NCBI GenBank assembly: GCA_025149125.1
Contig: CP102272.1
Location: forward strand, 4,278,001 to 4,342,000
Direction of reading: 5' to 3'
DNA length: 64,000 bases
DNA from: [Clostridium] asparagiforme DSM 15981
GTDB lineage: Bacteria > Bacillota > Clostridia > Lachnospirales > Lachnospiraceae
This document shows, in pieces, positions 1 through 9,827 of this stretch. The first letter of the stretch is position 1. Each line of letters starts with the position of its first letter. The notes beneath the pieces were generated by a model. The model was not told the DNA's origin, did not search any database, and saw only the letters and a program-made list of their open reading frames with translations. Both the position numbers and the translations under genes were made by a program.

Positions 1-3000
1 AGAAATATCCGCCCAAAGCCGGGTCCGGAACAAGGCCATTTTTTGCATAACCGTCTGCTCCGAATGCATACCAAGCGCCGTTTATCATTTCCCATGCGGG
101 CTGTTCATAAGTGCTGCCGTCAGCGGCCGCTGCTATGGTTCCTGAGGCAAAGGTGCCATCCGCATACCGGAGTTTCCAACCCGTATTGTCCTGATTCCAG
201 CTGGAATATCCGTCTCCGGTTCCTGTGATAATTCCGGTCAGGGTATTTACCATACCCTTTTTGGCATCGGCTGATGTAGTTCCCGCCGGCCTGGAAGCAC
301 TGCCCCCGCCTCTGGAGCTTCCGCCTGAGGAACCGCCTGATCCGCCGGAGGAGCCGCCTGACCCACCGCTGTACCGCGCTGCGGTAATACTCCCATTTAT
401 CTCACCTGTAACGTCCTGTATGCCGTCTTTGGCAAGGGTCACGGTAAATAAGAAGCTGCCGTTTGTGCCGTTTGGATTTTCCGGGGTACCGGAAACTGCC
501 GCGTGGAAGCTGTTGTCTGTAAAAATAATATCGCCTGCGGTTATCACAACACCGGATTTCTTTAGACCCGGCAAAGCGTTTATGGTTTCTGCCAGCCAGG
601 ATTTTATGGCGTCCTCCGTGTTGGCGGCTCCTTGTTCTGCTGTATATAAAGCGCCGCCGCCCTCGATGATCCCTTTTAATAACTCCAGGATCTGCTGGTC
701 GGATTGGCCGCTGTACGGCATTGCAATGATGATTCCTTCTTTCTCGGTGGTGGTTTCATTTACGTTGCCCCTGTGAAGAGACACGTTGAAGCGGAAACTT
801 CCGTTAGTTCCTGCTGGTTTTTCCGGGGTCCCCGAGGCCGCCGCACGGAAACTTCCGGGCGTAATGGTAATGTCTTCCGCCTTAACGGAGATACCGGCCG
901 TGTTCATGCCGGGCAGGTCATTGATTCTGCCGGCCAGCCACACCTTCACATCACCTTCCGTATTGGCAGAAGCCTGGTCTGCCGTGTAGATGGATGACCC
1001 GCTGTTCTCAATCGCCGCCTTTGCCGCCTCCACCGACTGCTGGTCCGTCTGTCCGGTATATGGGGTCGCTGTTATAATACCGCTCGTCATGTTTGTCTCG
1101 ACGGAGGCGCCGCCTTTGCTCAAGGAGACCGTAAACCGGAATCCGCCATCCGTTCCTGTGGAAGTCGCTGCATTCCCCGCTTCGGCAGGCTGGAAGCTTT
1201 GCTGTTCCATGCTGATATCCCCGGCCCCCACGGTAATACCCGCTGCCTTTATACCAGGCAGCGCGTTTACAGTCTCCACAAGCCATGCCTGGACCTCAGA
1301 CAGTGTGTTGGCTGTCGCCTGCCTTACCATATAAGCGGAAGCGCTGTTCTCTATAACTGCCTTTGCCACATCCACTGCCTGCTGGTCGTTCTGCACCGCA
1401 TACGCCCTGGCGGTAATGATTCCGCTCCTTTCGCCGGATACAAGGCTCTGACTGCCCTTTGTAAATGACACCTTGAACCGGAAGCTACCGTTCGTACCTG
1501 CCGGTGTGATGGCGCTTCCCTCTACGGCGGGCTGGAAGTCTGTCAGGGTAATGTCTGCCGCGGTTACGGATATGCCCGTTTCATGGATGCCGGGCAGTCC
1601 TTCTATCATACGGGCCAGCCATTCCTGTACGGTCTCTCCCGTGTTCGCCGTTTCCTGCCCGATGGTATAGAGGGCGTCACCGCTGCTCTCAAATGCTTCC
1701 TTTGCCTCTGTCACAAGCTCCAGATCCGTCTTGCCGCCGTAGACCGTGGCAGTGATGGTTCCGTCCTTCGGCCCGGCCTCTGTCTGCGCAAATCCTTTGG
1801 CCAGTTTCACCGTGAACCGGAAGCTTCCGTCTGTCCCCGGCTGGCCGGAATCACCGGCAACCGCGGCACGGAAACCGCCGCTTGTAAAAGTAATGTCACC
1901 TGCCGAAACGGTAATCCCCGTTCCGCTCATTCCTTCCGTGGCATTGATTGTTTCCACCAGCCAGTTTTTCACGGCATCCTGGGTATTCGCCGTGTTCTGG
2001 TCTACCATATAGGTTGCACCGCCGATGATTCCTTTTGCATCGTTCACAGCCTTCTGGTCTGCTGATTCCACGTATGGCGTGGCCGTGATGGTCCCGTTTA
2101 GTTCCTTTATCCAAACACGGCTAATCTTTTCCAGAGTCACGTCAAACTGGAAACTTCCGTCTGTTCCATGGGGATTTTGGCTGTCTCCCTGGACGGCCAT
2201 TCGAAGGCTGCCCTCTGTCAGACTGACACTGTCGCTATCCACCGTGACATTTGCCACCTTCATACCCGGCAGGCCGTTGATTTTATCGACTATCCATGTC
2301 TTTAGGACTTCTTCCGTATTCGCGTTCTCCTGCTTTACAGTAAAATCCGCTGCAAGAACTTCTTTCGTTGCCAGGTCTACTGCCGCAGCATTTTCCGTCG
2401 GGGTATATAGCGGGGTAATCCCAATATCCCCATCCAGGATAAAGCTTACCGGGTTCGCGCTTGCGTCCGCAAGGGTAACTCCCTCCGCCCACCAGCCGTT
2501 AAAAGTATGGTCTGCATCAGGATCACTGGCAGTCAGGCTGATCCGGTCTGTCAGCGGTAAAAATGAGGCTATGGTAACGGTTCCTCCTTCCCTCTGGGAG
2601 ATGGCCAGCTCACCCTTCTGTGTGATCAGCCGTTCAAACGGATTGCCTGTGCAGTACAGAGCATTCAGTTTCGGCAGCTGGGATATATCCAGCTCCTTTA
2701 TCTGGTTGCCATCACATGTCAGGTTCTGCAAAGCAGAAAGGCCGGACATGCTCAGGGTTTCCAGCTGATTGGTTCCGCAGTCCAGCCTTTTAAGCTCTGG
2801 CAGGCTGCTCAGATTCAGTTCGGTCAGGCTGTTGTCTTTGCAGGAAAGGTCGGTTAAACAGGGCAGGCCGGATATGTCCAGGACTCCACTCAGGTTCTTT
2901 CCACTCAGATTCAGACGGCCAATTCTTTTTGGCAGTTTGGAATCCCATACCACCAGCCCATTTGTTTCCCACTCGGCCGGTGAATCCGGATTCACGTTCA

Positions 3001-4774
3001 ATTCCGGGTGTTGCTCTAAAAGCGCTTGAAATACCGCCACATCACCGTCATGGTAATTGTCACTGTCTGCGTCTTCATCTTCAGGAGAAAAAACTGCTGT
3101 TACCGTCCAAGAATACGTTGACGTTGAATCACGGGGAAGAAGAACAGTCATATCAGTAGCCGATCCCTCAGCATTCGAAGGCAGTCCAAGCCACTTCTGA
3201 AAAGTACAGCCTTCTTCTGGAATTGCCGTCAAAGCCAGATTGGTTCCGCCGACCAAACTCCCGATATTGATATCAATTGTCCCGCCAACAGTATGATTAA
3301 AATAACTTGTGTATGCCTCATCGGCTGATTCGTAGAATCTAATACGGCTGATTTGGCTCCCACTTGTGAATAGTCCGATACAGGCCCATGAAACCCCTAT
3401 CTCGGTTAATTGAGTATTTTCACAGTTCAGAGATCGACACACTGCTTCCCTATAGTTTGCTTCTGCCAGTTCCGGATTGTTATCTATATCCAAGCCTCTA
3501 ACCCGCGCATTAATACTCAGTTTCCGAAGCTGTGGATTGTGCGAAACATCTAGATCGTTTATATAGCTGTCAAAAGGTAACTCCAGTTCCGTGAAATTGT
3601 TGTTGCTTAATCTCATCAAAAATATCGTGTTGTTTACTCCAGACAGCTCCATTTGCTCTAATAAATTATTACGGCAATGAAATTCATCCAGTTTTGGAAT
3701 ATTCACTCCAATCAGTGCCGTCAATTCATTATTCTCGCAGTTTAACTCCGTCAATTCCGTCAAACCGGATATATCCAATACTCCGGTCATCCCCTTCTCT
3801 TCCAGCATCAATTCTTGTACTTGTTTTCCATTATCCGTTTCTTTCCACGTTACAAAATCCCACTCATCCGGCCGGTTCGTTTGATACCCCTCCAGGCCTG
3901 TATCTTCAATAATGCTGTTAATAATCGCCACATCATTCAGGTTATAACCGTCGATTGCCTCTAACTCTTCCGGCAGAAGACTCATCAAGTCGATTTCCTC
4001 TACCTTTGTATCTGGCTTGGTTTCTTCCATGGTTTCCTGTATAACCTCGGCGCTGGTTTCTTCCTCGGTCTCCGCTTCAGTCTCAGCCCCGGTTTCTTCC
4101 TCGGTCTCCTCTCCCGTCTCGGCCCCGGTTTCTTCCTCAGTCTCCTCTCCCGTCTCAGCCCCGGTATCCTCCTCGGTCTCCTCTCCGGCCTCAGCCCCGG
4201 TCTCTTCCTCGGTCTCCTCTCCCGTCTCAGCCCCGTTTTCTTCCTCGGTCTCCTCTCCCGTCTCAGCCCCGTTTTCTTCCTCAATCTCTTCCTCTAACAC
4301 AGTGACCGTGATCTTCGGCAGATTTACGCCATCGGCAAGGTCATATCCATCCGCCTCCGCCGTAAAGACATATTTGCCGGACAGGTCCCCATCATATTCC
4401 GGTTCACTGTCCCAGGATACGTCTACCATATCCCGGAACGTAGTAACCTGTATTTCCGTTTCCCCATCATTGGTCTCGTCCCGCTGCCCCGCTTCTTCCT
4501 TTTCAGCGTCAGCAGACAGGTCTTCATCCTCTGCTTTCGTCTTCCCCTCTACCTGATAAATCTTAACCTCCAGTGTATCCGGCAGATCCAGCTCAGAAAG
4601 TTCCGTCCTAAATGGGACCTTCTGCTTTGCCGTCCCCTTGTCCAGCGCAGCAAAAGATGCAATGGAGCCATCCTCTGGAACATCCGTTTTTGCCATCGCC
4701 ACTCCCGGCGTCTGGGTAACTGCCATGGCGGCAGCTAAAAGCATGGCCAGTAACTGTTTTTTCTTTCCTTTCAT
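1..4774 (-). CDS. Large secreted LRR surface protein with repeat stalk and cell-wall-binding repeats (3' end outside window)
   Basis: The minus-strand frame is open from 4774 to the window edge, about 1,590 codons, checked in frame near 4770, 3000, 2000 and 1. Residues 1-28 form a signal peptide (KKK, then a hydrophobic stretch ending AMA). I chose ATG 4774 because the AGGAGGA at 4781-4787 abuts the alternative ATG at 4780 but is correctly spaced for 4774. Order of parts: an N-terminal domain; a Glu-rich repeat (about residues 161-240); two leucine-rich-repeat blocks (about 270-460 and 570-710, with 'LTELNCENNELT'-like units); six copies of a ~113-residue domain (about 775-1460) with recurring AANT, GITV and GTNGSFRF; a Gly/Ser linker; then aromatic repeats like GWKLRYADG and WYAFGADGYA, typical of choline-binding-like cell-wall repeats. 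It is probably wall-attached and adhesive or sensory. The ligand is unknown. Confidence 0.85.
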   Translation of the reverse strand, partial: MKGKKKQLLAMLLAAAMAVTQTPGVAMAKTDVPEDGSIASFAALDKGTAKQKVPFRTELSELDLPDTLEVKIYQVEGKTKAEDEDLSADAEKEEAGQRDETNDGETEIQVTTFRDMVDVSWDSEPEYDGDLSGKYVFTAEADGYDLADGVNLPKITVTVLEEEIEEENGAETGEETEEENGAETGEETEEETGAEAGEETEEDTGAETGEETEEETGAETGEETEEETGAETEAETEEETSAEVIQETMEETKPDTKVEEIDLMSLLPEELEAIDGYNLNDVAIINSIIEDTGLEGYQTNRPDEWDFVTWKETDNGKQVQELMLEEKGMTGVLDISGLTELTELNCENNELTALIGVNIPKLDEFHCRNNLLEQMELSGVNNTIFLMRLSNNNFTELELPFDSYINDLDVSHNPQLRKLSINARVRGLDIDNNPELAEANYREAVCRSLNCENTQLTEIGVSWACIGLFTSGSQISRIRFYESADEAYTSYFNHTVGGTIDINIGSLVGGTNLALTAIPEEGCTFQKWLGLPSNAEGSATDMTVLLPRDSTSTYSWTVTAVFSPEDEDADSDNYHDGDVAVFQALLEQHPELNVNPDSPAEWETNGLVVWDSKLPKRIGRLNLSGKNLSGVLDISGLPCLTDLSCKDNSLTELNLSSLPELKRLDCGTNQLETLSMSGLSALQNLTCDGNQIKELDISQLPKLNALYCTGNPFERLITQKGELAISQREGGTVTIASFLPLTDRISLTASDPDADHTFNGWWAEGVTLADASANPVSFILDGDIGITPLYTPTENAAAVDLATKEVLAADFTVKQENANTEEVLKTWIVDKINGLPGMKVANVTVDSDSVSLTEGSLRMAVQGDSQNPHGTDGSFQFDVTLEKISRVWIKELNGTITATPYVESADQKAVNDAKGIIGGATYMVDQNTANTQDAVKNWLVETINATEGMSGTGITVSAGDITFTSGGFRAAVAGDSGQPGTDGSFRFTVKLAKGFAQTEAGPKDGTITATVYGGKTDLELVTEAKEAFESSGDALYTIGQETANTGETVQEWLARMIEGLPGIHETGISVTAADITLTDFQPAVEGSAITPAGTNGSFRFKVSFTKGSQSLVSGERSGIITARAYAVQNDQQAVDVAKAVIENSASAYMVRQATANTLSEVQAWLVETVNALPGIKAAGITVGAGDISMEQQSFQPAEAGNAATSTGTDGGFRFTVSLSKGGASVETNMTSGIITATPYTGQTDQQSVEAAKAAIENSGSSIYTADQASANTEGDVKVWLAGRINDLPGMNTAGISVKAEDITITPGSFRAAASGTPEKPAGTNGSFRFNVSLHRGNVNETTTEKEGIIIAMPYSGQSDQQILELLKGIIEGGGALYTAEQGAANTEDAIKSWLAETINALPGLKKSGVVITAGDIIFTDNSFHAAVSGTPENPNGTNGSFLFTVTLAKDGIQDVTGEINGSITAARYSGGSGGSSGGSGGSSGGSSRGGGSASRPAGTTSADAKKGMVNTLTGIITGTGDGYSSWNQDNTGWKLRYADGTFASGTIAAAADGSTYEQPAWEMINGAWYAFGADGYAKNGLVPDPALGGYF
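400..2450 (-). repeat. Six ~340-bp repeats encoding a ~113-residue domain
   Basis: The segment encoding the (T/S)ANT motif recurs near 2315, 1981, 1640, 1303, 957 and 617, a spacing of about 334-346 bp. Each unit carries an ANT..V..WL helix, a GITV..GDIT strand, GTDGSFRF and GTITATPY. The units differ clearly at DNA level, so they are old duplications. I do not assign a Pfam family. Confidence 0.8.
4057..4290 (-). repeat. 36-bp tandem repeat, six units, coding
   Basis: The motif around 'tctcagccccg' recurs at 4081, 4117, 4153, 4189, 4225 and 4261, exactly 36 bp apart. On the minus strand each unit encodes a 12-residue Glu/Thr/Gly block (ETGAETGEETEE and variants) inside the surface protein. 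An exact in-frame period suggests length variation by slippage or recombination. Confidence 0.9.
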
Positions 4775-4923
4775 CTTCATTCCTCCTGATCTTATATTCT
4801 TAAAACGAACTGCTCTGTCCCGCTGATACCATAGCAGGATACTTCCTCATATACCGTAAGCTGTCCGTTCTCCGGTATGCTGTCATACCTTCACCTCCTC
4901 CCCTCTCAGGTCCCTTCTCAAAG

Positions 4924-4941
4924 ATGAACGATTCTGTTCAT
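4924..4941. promoter_or_regulatory. 18-bp palindrome upstream of the surface-protein gene
   Basis: ATGAACGATTCTGTTCAT: perfect 6-bp arms and a 6-bp spacer, about 150 bp upstream of the surface-protein start. A near copy lies at 9828-9845 in front of the kinase gene. It is a candidate regulator site, possibly of the neighbouring two-component system; that link is inference. Confidence 0.4.
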
Positions 4942-4953
4942 ATTCCCTAAAAA

Positions 4954-6904
4954 ATCGAGTAGGAGGGAGTGATTAACTCCCGTCCTCTCACACCACCGTG
5001 CGTACCGTTCGGTACACGGCGGTTTCAATAGTTGACATGCACGGACTGATAGGCAGTAGCTAAATCATAAAAGCCACTGTTTATCAGTCTTTCTTGTGTT
5101 AATGCTCTGTTGACCGCTCCCATTCCCGTTACATACCAGTATTTCCTGCGGCTGTTTGCCGCCTGATGTGCAAAATATTCAGGTATTCCGAGTTTTATAA
5201 GATTTCTTTTCCTTGTTTTGGGTAACTTCCATTGTTTCCATATGCACATTCGAATACGGTGATACAGCCATGAGTTTAGTTCGTCTATCCTGTTCTTCAT
5301 ATCCGCAATCCCATAATAATTCAGCCATCCACGCATGAATACTTTTATCTTTTCCAATGAAGGACGTATACTCTGACAAGACCTTCGGGAACTGAGCTCT
5401 TTCAGTTTTGTCTTCATCTTCTTCCATGACTTCCCATGAACCCGGACATATATGCCCTTCCCGTTCTTTCCCAATGTGAAGCCAAGAAACTTAAAATTTC
5501 GGATTGCAAACACACTTACTACACGACTTTTCTTTTGATTCACTTTCAGTTTCAGTGTTTTCTCCAGATATTTCGTGCTGGATTCCAGTAATCTCTTTGC
5601 GGCTCTCTCACTTTTAGCTAACAGCACAATATCGTCTGCGTAGCGTACAAATGCCACTCCCCGCTTCTCAAACTCCTGGTCGAACTCGTTCAGATAGATA
5701 TTGGCCAGCAGGGGTGAGATGTTTCCGCCCTGCGGCGATCCTTCTTCGGTTTCCATGACTACACCGTTTTCCATGACACCACTCTTTAAGTATCTCTTAA
5801 TCCACTGGATTACCCTTTCGTCCTTTACATTCCTTCGCAAGATATTCAGGAGCATTTCGTGGTTAAGTGTATCAAAGTATTTCGACAGGTCTAATGTCAC
5901 TGCATGGGTATATCCCTGTTCTGCATACTCCTTCACTTTCAGAATGGCGGCTTTTGCGCTTATCCCCGGTCGATAGCCATAGCTGTTTTCCGAGAATAGC
6001 GGCTCATAGACCGGCATGAGCTGTTGTGTTATGGCTTGCTGGAAAATACGGTCTTTGACTGTTGGAATACCAAGCTTTCGTATTCCACCGTCTGGTTTTG
6101 GGATTTCCACTCGTCTTACCGGGTCGGGAGTATATTTCCCCCTTTTAATTCTCCCGATAAGCTCTTTCTGGGTCTTCCGAAGGTAGGCTCCGGCTTCCTC
6201 CACGGTCATTCCATCGATTCCCGGTGCTCCCTTGTTTGCCTTTACTCTCTTGAACGCTCTGTTCAGGTTGTCCTTATCCAGTATCTTCTCTAAGAGCTCC
6301 GGTTGTGCACTGTCCCGTTCCTTCCATATCCGACGGAAAGAACGGTGCGCTCTCACATACCCTTCACGTTCCGCGCTATCTCTTTGCGAGCAGCTTTCTC
6401 TGTTTTCTGCACCCAATGTTCTTTCCTCCTTTCCCGGTTGTACTAAGGACTCCTATTGATTCGGTCCTTTGCCTCTCGGCTACTATGACCTCGGCTGACT
6501 TCTGTACGTTCAGCATTATCTCACGATAATGGTTATCCCTTTCAGGACATATCATACAGACCTCCCCGGGGTGCAAAGCATCCAGTGGATGCTTGTTCTG
6601 CACGGACCGAAGCGGAGCGAAGACACACACGTTTCTTTCTCTCCATCTATCTGCCACATTTACCATACATGATTCCGTGTAGTTATTGGGCTTCAACTTG
6701 TGATGCAGTCTTACCCTCATGCATAGCCTGATGTGATTTCTGTTCGTCAGACCAGAGATTTGCCCATGGGTTAGTATGTTCCCCATATCCGGCTTCCTTC
6801 AGATTCCACCTCACGATGGACACCCTTGCCTTCGGCTATATCCTTCCCACTACCGGGCGGATTCCGGACTTGCACCGGTTAGAAACGTGCGCCGCCGGGC
6901 ACAC
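4954..6904 (-). mobile_element. Group II intron (class C-like), about 1.95 kb
   Basis: The minus strand starts with GTGTGCCC near 6904 and ends ..CTACTCGAT near 4954 (error about 2 bp). After the reverse-transcriptase stop comes a domain V-like hairpin (about 4984-5026, with CCGTGTACCG and CGGTACGCACGG), then a short domain VI hairpin around GGGAGTTAATCACTCCC. The upstream exon is a strong terminator hairpin with a T-run (6908-6940), the usual target of group IIC introns. The sequence at 9828-9893 is a homologous hairpin-palindrome pair without the intron, which supports the boundaries. Confidence 0.85.
5025..6416 (-). CDS. ltrA: Group II intron reverse transcriptase/maturase
   Basis: A 463-residue intron-encoded protein that splices the intron and copies it into new sites. 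The start is TTG at 6416, 8 nt after AAAGGAGG. The reverse-transcriptase region contains LDLSKYFD (about 175-182), SPQGGNISP (227-235) and the catalytic YADD (259-262). A maturase domain follows, with W..GWLNYYG and IRMCIWKQWKLPKTR, typical of bacterial class C proteins. There is no HNH endonuclease at the C-terminus, as expected for class C. The frame is intact and the key residues are present, so the intron may be active. Confidence 0.93.
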   Translation of the reverse strand: MGAENRESCSQRDSAEREGYVRAHRSFRRIWKERDSAQPELLEKILDKDNLNRAFKRVKANKGAPGIDGMTVEEAGAYLRKTQKELIGRIKRGKYTPDPVRRVEIPKPDGGIRKLGIPTVKDRIFQQAITQQLMPVYEPLFSENSYGYRPGISAKAAILKVKEYAEQGYTHAVTLDLSKYFDTLNHEMLLNILRRNVKDERVIQWIKRYLKSGVMENGVVMETEEGSPQGGNISPLLANIYLNEFDQEFEKRGVAFVRYADDIVLLAKSERAAKRLLESSTKYLEKTLKLKVNQKKSRVVSVFAIRNFKFLGFTLGKNGKGIYVRVHGKSWKKMKTKLKELSSRRSCQSIRPSLEKIKVFMRGWLNYYGIADMKNRIDELNSWLYHRIRMCIWKQWKLPKTRKRNLIKLGIPEYFAHQAANSRRKYWYVTGMGAVNRALTQERLINSGFYDLATAYQSVHVNY

Positions 6905-6907
6905 ACC

Positions 6908-6940
6908 AAAATGCGAATACGCTCTTCACGTATCCGCATT
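6908..6940 (-). terminator. Terminator hairpin downstream of TCS1; intron target
   Basis: A 12-bp stem (6910-6921 with 6929-6940, one G-U pair), a 7-nt loop and then TTTTGG on the minus strand, after the response-regulator stop at 7071. The intron sits directly behind it. Confidence 0.75.
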
Positions 6941-7070
6941 CATCCACCTCCCTGCAAGATCCCAAAAAACATTGAATCACAAGGATTATCTTATGTTTTT
7001 ATCATACCATACCTGGATTCCCGACGGAAGCAGGGACGGCGAATCTGACAAAATTGTCAATTTCACCTTC

Positions 7071-7763
7071 TTACCGGATCGTCAGGCGGTACCCCTCCGG
7101 GCGAATGGCGTTTAAAAGGACCGCGTCCCCGGCTGTTTCCAGCTTTCTCTTCAGCCTGGCCACCATGGCATAAAGCGCCTGGCTGTTCCCGTTTAAGGGC
7201 TGTCCCCATATCGTTTCGAAGATGGTTTCCTTTGATACCATTTTCCCTTCATTCTGTGCCAGAAGGAGCAGAACGGAAAACTCCTTGACCGTCAGCATTA
7301 AGTCTGCTCCATCCAGGCACGCGGTGCATGCCGTCATCTGAAATGTCAGCGGGCCGCAGGTAAATGTATCTGCGGGCTTCATCCGCTTCATGATTTCGTC
7401 CCTTCGCCAGAACGCCTCGATACGGGCCAACAGCAGCTCGATGTGGAACGGTTTGTTTAAGTAGTCATCTCCGCCCGCCCGAATTCCCTCTAAGGCTTTC
7501 TCCACCCCTGCCACGGAGGTCAAAAACAGGATGGGAGCAGCGGTGCATTCCCGTATTTCCCGGCAGAAATCCACCCCGCTGCCGTCAGGCAGAAGGATAT
7601 CCAGTATAATCGCATCGGGTTCACACCGGCTTAAGTGTTCCCTGGCTTCGGCCAGGGTCAGGGCTGTCAGGACCCGGTAGCCGGAAAGCCAGAGCGCACG
7701 GCTGTTGATATTGTTCAGATCCTTATTGTCTTCCACCAAAAGGACGGTTTTTGTCTCACTCAT
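7071..7763 (-). CDS. OmpR/PhoB-family response regulator (TCS1)
   Basis: 230 residues. The receiver domain (1-120) has acidic residues ED at 11-12, the phospho-acceptor Asp in ILDILLPDGSG (D55) and the conserved Lys in LNKPF. A winged-helix C-terminus follows (LTVKEFSVLLLL.. and GYRL near the end). Its start overlaps the end of the kinase gene by 8 bp, so the two are translationally coupled. It is most likely phosphorylated by that kinase. Possible targets are the kinase gene itself and the surface protein, which share an upstream palindrome; this is inference. Confidence 0.92.
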   Translation of the reverse strand: MSETKTVLLVEDNKDLNNINSRALWLSGYRVLTALTLAEAREHLSRCEPDAIILDILLPDGSGVDFCREIRECTAAPILFLTSVAGVEKALEGIRAGGDDYLNKPFHIELLLARIEAFWRRDEIMKRMKPADTFTCGPLTFQMTACTACLDGADLMLTVKEFSVLLLLAQNEGKMVSKETIFETIWGQPLNGNSQALYAMVARLKRKLETAGDAVLLNAIRPEGYRLTIR

Positions 7764-9780
7764 GGTTCATTTCCTCCTCGCATACAGGCAGGGTGAATAT
7801 GACTTCAGTTCCTTTCCCAGGTCTGCTCTCAATCCGGATGGTTCCTCCAAACCCTTCTATAATTTCTTTACAGATAAAAAGTCCCAGACCTGTTCCGCCC
7901 GGATCATCATGGGCACAGCGTTCAAACGCATGGGGCAGGAATTCCGGCGAAATGCCGCTTCCATTGTCTGACACGCGGACACAGATACTACCACCCGTCT
8001 CCTCGGCGCTGACACATATCCGGCCGCCTTCCGTGTGCCTTCCAGCGTTGGAAAGCAGGTTGAACATTACCTGGGTCAATTCCCCCGGGCTTCCATACAC
8101 AGCGGGCAGGTCAGAGGATAAGTCCAGGGACAGGGCTGTGCCCCGCCGCTCCAGGATGGGCTGGCAGAGCCTTGCCGTCTGCTGGATAACCTCCTGGAGA
8201 AGAAATGTTTTTTTATGCTCTGCAGCCTCCCGCGAGAGGGTCATCCGTCTTGCTTCCTCCACCATCACGGCCAGGCGGCCGGCCTCTGAAGCGATGGCGT
8301 CTAAGTCCGCCGTTGTCTCATCCCCCAGGCCCTTTAGCCGCAGTTCCTTCACCGCCAGCTCCGCATACCCCATCATGACTGCCAGCGGTGTGCGCAGTTC
8401 ATGGGAAAGGGTGTCCAGCAGGTCGGCGCGCAGCCGCCCCAGCCGCTCCAGGGCTGCGTTCTCCGCCAACAGCTTCTGTTCCTTTAACCGCACTGCATCC
8501 ATTTCCCGTATGGTTCCGATAAAGACCGCCGTCATTTGCAGGAACACGAACAGCAGGAGCGCCATCTCAGACAGCGGAGCATTGGCGTACGCCCCATAAG
8601 GAGGGATGAAAATATCCCGGTAAAAAAGGATATCCCGCACAGTGGCGTACATCATACCGCCTCCCCCTGCCAGGAACAGAACCTGCGGCAGGGAGACCCT
8701 GCGTATTTTCATGGCAGCCCTCACAAGAACATAGAGAATCGTAAGCCCCATCACAGCCTGATAATAAATCAAAAACCGGGAAATCGTCATGGAATCCAGG
8801 ACAAAATGACAGCCGATAAACAGGCCGGAGGACACTGTCAGGAAAATCCGGAACCATTTCTGCATGGTGTTCGGGAACATGTCCCCGAAAATCAGCACAT
8901 AGAGCACTGACGCTACCGCCACGGTTATGTATTCAACCGCAAAGGTAGCGAACCAGGAAAAACCGGGGAACAGCGCAGTCACCAGCTTGGGGCCGGTGAC
9001 CGCGGTGCGGAACACCCAGGTAAGACAGAACAGCGCAAAGTACAGATTGGCCCGGTAGCCCCGGAACAACAGCCATAGGGTAATATGCACCAGAAACAGG
9101 GTCATAAAGCAGCCGGCTAAGAGCGCCGCCACCGCATACGTGCGGGAAACAAAGGCACGCATCATAGGGATGGTTCCCACCACATAACCGGACTGGCTCT
9201 CATTTTTTCGATGGGCGTAATTTGCCACCTGCTGGACCAGTTCAATCACACCTTCCTCTGCCCGGACCGTATAGGAAAACAGGACATCCCCTTCCACGGC
9301 AGCCTCCCTGTCCGCGCCGGGAGTTCCGATATCCTCCATCCATGCCCCGTTTATATAGATACGGTCGGAGGCAAGGGGCGAGCTTTCAGACACCACGTAA
9401 TCCGTCCCCGGCGGGACGAGAAGGCGGATACGGCTGGTTCCGTATGAGGCCGTATGTCCATAGGTATCCACAATTTCTGCCAGGTCTTCGTGCTCTGCAA
9501 ATTCCTCCGGCGTCAGCAGAGCGTTTGGGATATACTCTACCTTTCCCGTGAACCGTACATTTGTCGATGAGAAATCAATTTCCCGCAGATCCCACATGCC
9601 ATTCTCCGACCAGACTGCCGTAATGGGAAGGCTCCCCTGGATCAGCCATACCGTGGCGCAGAATATCAGCATCAGGGGCAGGGCAATCCAAAGCAGCTGC
9701 ATTTCCGCACCGCTTATGCCGGTTCTGCCCCTGACCCCTGTGATTTTAAACCCGTTTCCCACCATCCATTTTCCTCCCAT
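7756..9780 (-). CDS. Membrane sensor histidine kinase with 7TMR-DISM-like sensor (TCS1)
   Basis: About 674 residues. I prefer ATG 9780, preceded by GGGAGAAG, over the upstream GTG at 9804. One N-terminal transmembrane segment is followed by an extracellular domain (about 50-220), then about seven hydrophobic helices (220-420), the layout of 7TMR-DISM sensors. The kinase core follows: H-box LSHELRTPLAV, N-box FNLLSNAGRH, G1 VSDNGSGI and G2 GTGLGLFI. The extracellular part may bind carbohydrate, as in related DISM proteins. It heads a two-gene operon with the response regulator. Confidence 0.9.
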   Translation of the reverse strand: MGGKWMVGNGFKITGVRGRTGISGAEMQLLWIALPLMLIFCATVWLIQGSLPITAVWSENGMWDLREIDFSSTNVRFTGKVEYIPNALLTPEEFAEHEDLAEIVDTYGHTASYGTSRIRLLVPPGTDYVVSESSPLASDRIYINGAWMEDIGTPGADREAAVEGDVLFSYTVRAEEGVIELVQQVANYAHRKNESQSGYVVGTIPMMRAFVSRTYAVAALLAGCFMTLFLVHITLWLLFRGYRANLYFALFCLTWVFRTAVTGPKLVTALFPGFSWFATFAVEYITVAVASVLYVLIFGDMFPNTMQKWFRIFLTVSSGLFIGCHFVLDSMTISRFLIYYQAVMGLTILYVLVRAAMKIRRVSLPQVLFLAGGGGMMYATVRDILFYRDIFIPPYGAYANAPLSEMALLLFVFLQMTAVFIGTIREMDAVRLKEQKLLAENAALERLGRLRADLLDTLSHELRTPLAVMMGYAELAVKELRLKGLGDETTADLDAIASEAGRLAVMVEEARRMTLSREAAEHKKTFLLQEVIQQTARLCQPILERRGTALSLDLSSDLPAVYGSPGELTQVMFNLLSNAGRHTEGGRICVSAEETGGSICVRVSDNGSGISPEFLPHAFERCAHDDPGGTGLGLFICKEIIEGFGGTIRIESRPGKGTEVIFTLPVCEEEMNHE

Positions 9781-9827
9781 AGTTTTCTTCTCCCAGGCAT
9801 ACACTGCTGCATATACCGCTTATAAAA

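Noticed and set aside
225..776. Plus-strand 183-residue Pro-rich frame and its plus-strand neighbours across 43-4556
   Set aside because: All lie opposite the single long minus-strand surface-protein frame. They lack ribosome sites, and their composition mirrors Gly/Ser and Glu repeats on the other strand.
4000..4284. Arg/Lys-Pro-rich 94-residue minus-strand frame
   Set aside because: An out-of-frame reading of the 36-bp repeat. The in-frame reading is the acidic repeat of the surface protein.
4057..4290. CRISPR-like array of 36-bp repeats
   Set aside because: The units are tandem with no unique spacers and are read in frame as an acidic 12-residue repeat of the surface protein.
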